This document shows, piece by piece, positions 60,899 through 64,000 of a stretch of 64,000 nt of DNA. Source of the DNA: Chitinophaga ginsengisoli (GTDB taxonomy: Bacteria; Bacteroidota; Bacteroidia; Chitinophagales; Chitinophagaceae); the NCBI RefSeq assembly GCF_003014595.1, contig NZ_PYGK01000004.1:496001-560000 (forward strand), read 5' to 3'. A program made the position numbers and the translations under genes. Within the stretch, counting starts at the first letter, position 1, and each line of letters opens with the position of its first letter. The notes under the pieces are model-generated. The model saw only the letters and a program-made list of their open reading frames with translations. It did not search any database and was not told the origin of the DNA.

Positions 60899-62680
60899 CT
60901 AATATCCCGGATTCTGTGTGACCCGCGGGTTGCGGTCTATTACATCCTGTGGAATAGGATTCAGGTACATCTTCGGAAGAAATACATGCGGATGGTTCAA
61001 AAGCACTGGCTCATATTTCCATACGCCGCTGTTATTCTCCGGAACAGTGTTTGTGATCTTCATGCCGTGCCGGTCATGAATCAGCACCTGTTCTGCTGTT
61101 TTCCAGCGGATGAGATCATAGAAACGTTTGTTCTCAAAACATAATTCTACACGCCGTTCCTGAGAAATAGCCGTACGCATCTCATCCTGGCTGAGTGATG
61201 CAGGCAAGGCAGGAAGGCCACCTCTTGCACGCACCTGGTTTACTGCATCGTATACGCTTGCATCTGGTCCTACTGCTTCATTTTGTGCTTCAGCATATCC
61301 CAGCAGGATCTCCGTATAACGGTAATAAATGAAGTTGGCACCGCTGATAGTACCGCCGCCAGGTCTTACCAATGGATTCAGCCTTTTCTTGAAATAATAG
61401 CCTGTATTGCTCACATCATCCGTTCCAAAGTCTATCTGGTTTTTCGATGGATGTACCTTATCGATGCGGGTATAGATCGTATCCTGTTTATCCATCCAGG
61501 TCATTTTATAAGGAGCGCCATCATATACGATCCACTGATAAAACCTGGGTTCTCTTCCGACATACGGATTTTGAGGGTTATAACCTGATGCTGGGTCTTC
61601 AATACGCTTACCATTAGCCATCCGGAACTGGTCTACCAGCTCTTGTGTGGGATTGTAATTACCCCAGGTATAATAAGCACCATTGATCCATACCGGACCA
61701 CCATATTGTTCGAATGAAGAACCCATAGTAACAGCCACTACCTGCCTGTCCCACAGTACTTCACTATTGTATTCATTGGCCTCATACCATAATGCTGAGA
61801 GATCGGGGAATAAGCTATAAGGATGTCCATTACCATATTGATCGATAAACTGTTTAAGCGTAGCCGCTGCAACAGCCCACCTGTTTACATCAAACTGGCC
61901 ATAGCCTGCCACATGATACGGATCGACGCCAACGGCTGGTTGCGCTGTATTGAACGCCGGACTGGCAGCATATAATTGTATCCAACCTTTTAAAGCGAGT
62001 GCCGCACCCAGTGTAGCGCGACCTGCATCGGCGTCGCCATGGTTGTATTTAGCAGACAGATTACCATTACGCACGACAGTGTCCAGATCACTGGTAATGA
62101 AATCTACTGTCTCTGCGAATGTGCTGCGTGGATAATAGAGCTGGCTGCTATCGCCGTTGCTACGGTCAGGTACAGTGGTGATAATGGGAAGTCCGCCCAG
62201 ATGCATCCAGAGCTCACTATAGAAGAATGCCCGCAGGAACCTCGCTTCGTCCAGGCGTTTCTTCCTCCATGTTTCGGAAAAGTTGGTGGCATAAGTCTGC
62301 ACCTTTGCGATGAAGGTATTACACTTCCTGATGGCTGTAAAAGTAGCAGGCCAGTTGGTAAGATCTCCTGATCCTGTAATGCCACCCCATACTGTATAGT
62401 CTGTGCCTGCAGGAGATACAATACCCTGCTTCCAGTTATAGGAGGTGTAGTAGAAACCCGCATCATTGTCATCAGTGAAATTATCCAGGTTTTCCGGCTG
62501 ATTCCAGTAATTGGGCAGAGCGCCATAAACATCATTGAGGAAGATATCGGCGTTACCTTCCGACGACCACTGCATTTCATCCGTCAGTTTTGTTTTGTCC
62601 GTATTCTCCAGGAAGTCTTTGGTACAGGAGAAAAACGGCATCAGTATGATGAGCAGTATGCAATATATTATACGTTTCAT
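60899..62680 (-). CDS. RagB/SusD-family outer membrane lipoprotein
   Basis: A 593-residue substrate-binding lipoprotein at the outer surface; the lipobox cysteine is in FFSC (residue 19). The typical helical TPR core, RFLRAFFYSELWMHLGGLPI (about residues 147-166), and the C-terminal RERRVELCFENKRFYDLIRW-like block (here QERRVELCFENKRFYDL near 531) are diagnostic. It works as the lid of the SusC transporter encoded just upstream (24 bases). Substrate is probably a glycan or peptide, unassigned. Confidence 0.95.
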   Translation of the reverse strand: MKRIIYCILLIILMPFFSCTKDFLENTDKTKLTDEMQWSSEGNADIFLNDVYGALPNYWNQPENLDNFTDDNDAGFYYTSYNWKQGIVSPAGTDYTVWGGITGSGDLTNWPATFTAIRKCNTFIAKVQTYATNFSETWRKKRLDEARFLRAFFYSELWMHLGGLPIITTVPDRSNGDSSQLYYPRSTFAETVDFITSDLDTVVRNGNLSAKYNHGDADAGRATLGAALALKGWIQLYAASPAFNTAQPAVGVDPYHVAGYGQFDVNRWAVAAATLKQFIDQYGNGHPYSLFPDLSALWYEANEYNSEVLWDRQVVAVTMGSSFEQYGGPVWINGAYYTWGNYNPTQELVDQFRMANGKRIEDPASGYNPQNPYVGREPRFYQWIVYDGAPYKMTWMDKQDTIYTRIDKVHPSKNQIDFGTDDVSNTGYYFKKRLNPLVRPGGGTISGANFIYYRYTEILLGYAEAQNEAVGPDASVYDAVNQVRARGGLPALPASLSQDEMRTAISQERRVELCFENKRFYDLIRWKTAEQVLIHDRHGMKITNTVPENNSGVWKYEPVLLNHPHVFLPKMYLNPIPQDVIDRNPRVTQNPGY

Positions 62681-62703
62681 AGTAAGTCCTGTTAACGTGT
62701 GAT

Positions 62704-64000
62704 CTAAAAAGTTACATTCAATCCAGCTACATATACCTTCTGATTGGGGTAAGCCACTTCGCCATCAGTATAGCCTACTTCGGGATCCATGAAATTCAGT
62801 TTGCTGATGGTGAATACATTCTGTCCTGATACATATACACGCACAGATTGCATCTTCCAGCGCTGTGTCAATTGCGATGGCAAGGTATAGCCCAGCACAG
62901 CAGTCTTCAGACGGAGTAAGGAAGTACTTGCCATCCAGAAATCAGACGTCTGTGTATTGTTAGCATAGGGGGATTGATTCGCCCTTGGATACTTCGCATC
63001 CTGGTGATCGGGCGTCCAGCGGTGGTTGTAATATTCATACGCGGAATTACTGTTGTTATTATTAAAAGGAATGGTCTGGAAGCCAGATATATTAAAGCTC
63101 GACATGGCAGAGCCCTGGAAGAATAAGCTAAGGTCCAGCCCTTTCCAGGAAGCTGTTGGCGTGAAACCATAAGTGATCAGCGGATAGGTAGGATAGCCGG
63201 TATGGATCTCATCATTGGCATCGATCTTCCCATCCGGTTTGCCATCCGGACCGCTAAGGTCTGCATACTTAATATCGCCTGGATGCAGGTTACCGAACTG
63301 TATGACATTATAACCATCCGCAGGATTAATAACCCCATCATTATTTTTATCATCTGCAGTGGTGAACAAACCTAATGCATGATAGCCGAAGGGAGTGCCC
63401 AATGCCCTGCCTGTACGGCTCCTGTTAGGATTATTATGCGTAGCGGAAGTCTCGAAGATCTGCAGCATCTTATTACGGGCATAACTGAAGTTACCACTGA
63501 TGCCTACGCGGAGGCCATTGGCAAACTGGTGATTGGTACCGGCAGTAATTTCAATCCCATGGTTTTGCATAATACCTTCGTTCTCGTCAGATAGACTGAG
63601 GCCGTATTCGATAGGTATAGTAACGGCAGGAGGGAGCAACATGCCCGTCCTTCTTTCACGGAAATAATCTACTTCAAGGTCCAGCAAGCCATTCCATAAG
63701 GATGCTTCAAAACCGATATCAGTTTTGGTAGAGATCTCCCAGGTGATGTTCCTGTTGGCTTCCCGGGGTACAAAGGACCCCTGCACCATGGTACCATTGC
63801 CCCAGGCATAGGCATTGCCGTACAATGAATATCCCTGTAAGTATTGGAAAGAGGTACCCGCCAGGTTACCGGATTTACCCCATGATCCTCTTAGTTTCAG
63901 ATAATTGATAAACGGCAGCCTGTGCATGAAGTTTTCACTTGATACTACCCAGCCCAGGGACACCGCAGGGAAATAGCCCCAGCGTTTGCCTGGCGCAAAA
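62704..64000 (-). CDS. SusC/RagA-family TonB-linked transporter, C-terminal part
   Basis: The frame runs to the end of the window (63964-64000 still encode FAPGKRWGYFPAVSLGW), so the 5' end is missing. The visible part is the barrel, with ELRGSWGKSGNLAG-like (KLRGSWGKSG) and QNVFTISK blocks of SusC proteins and a C-terminal phenylalanine. It imports the nutrient bound by SusD in a TonB-driven way. An ECF/FecR pair may lie further upstream, outside the window. Confidence 0.93.
   Translation of the reverse strand, partial: FAPGKRWGYFPAVSLGWVVSSENFMHRLPFINYLKLRGSWGKSGNLAGTSFQYLQGYSLYGNAYAWGNGTMVQGSFVPREANRNITWEISTKTDIGFEASLWNGLLDLEVDYFRERRTGMLLPPAVTIPIEYGLSLSDENEGIMQNHGIEITAGTNHQFANGLRVGISGNFSYARNKMLQIFETSATHNNPNRSRTGRALGTPFGYHALGLFTTADDKNNDGVINPADGYNVIQFGNLHPGDIKYADLSGPDGKPDGKIDANDEIHTGYPTYPLITYGFTPTASWKGLDLSLFFQGSAMSSFNISGFQTIPFNNNNSNSAYEYYNHRWTPDHQDAKYPRANQSPYANNTQTSDFWMASTSLLRLKTAVLGYTLPSQLTQRWKMQSVRVYVSGQNVFTISKLNFMDPEVGYTDGEVAYPNQKVYVAGLNVTF

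Overview
The window reads as a chromosomal segment of a Bacteroidota bacterium, most likely family Chitinophagaceae and close to Chitinophaga. This rests on the mix of SusC/SusD, DUF4249 and carboxypeptidase-regulatory TonB-dependent receptors, OstA/LptD/MlaD envelope genes, a head-GIN protein, an M57 protease, BlaI/M56 regulation, near absence of Shine-Dalgarno sequences, and -7 boxes of the TAnnTTTG type. About 63 genes are supported. I saw no rRNA, tRNA, CRISPR array, prophage or transposase gene.

Layout. 0-6 kb: arginine decarboxylase, a membrane protein, Hsp20, bacilliredoxin, Lgt and a hemerythrin protein. 6-12 kb: a TonB-type barrel protein, then an ECF sigma factor with a membrane partner and two exported beta-strand-repeat proteins. 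12-17 kb: YajQ, a zinc-free L31, a GlmU-like hexapeptide protein with TpiA, a 2H phosphoesterase, acylphosphatase and a secreted papain-like protease. 18-21 kb: BlaI/BlaR1-type pair with two visible operators. 21-25 kb: TonB receptor plus DUF4249 lipoprotein. 26.2-27.8 kb: a gene-free, 1.3-kb nested inverted-repeat locus. 27.8-32.8 kb: membrane pyrophosphatase, Nnr, and two paralogous barrel proteins. 32.9-42 kb: an envelope-biogenesis block (NhaA, OstA-like, MlaD, amidase, LptD). 42-50 kb: PlsC, two SDR enzymes with non-canonical active sites, an M57 lipoprotein protease, and Crp, AraC and MarR regulators. 50-57.5 kb: Omp85-type barrel, class A beta-lactamase-like hydrolase, GH2 glycosidase, orphan genes. 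57.6-60.8 kb: duplicated surface-repeat proteins and an unknown two-gene operon. 60.9-64 kb: SusD and the 3' part of SusC, running off the window.

The most unusual material is non-coding. It comprises the 26.4-27.7 kb array of 105-bp and 97-bp repeats arranged head to head around an identical 41-bp inverted core; an 85-bp perfect palindrome and a second 140-bp imperfect one after lptD; two distant arrays built on the same 11-bp unit (1.5 and 56.6 kb); and an 18-bp minisatellite at 15.9 kb. These are candidates for Chitinophaga-type dispersed repeats or structured RNAs. No function is demonstrated by sequence alone.
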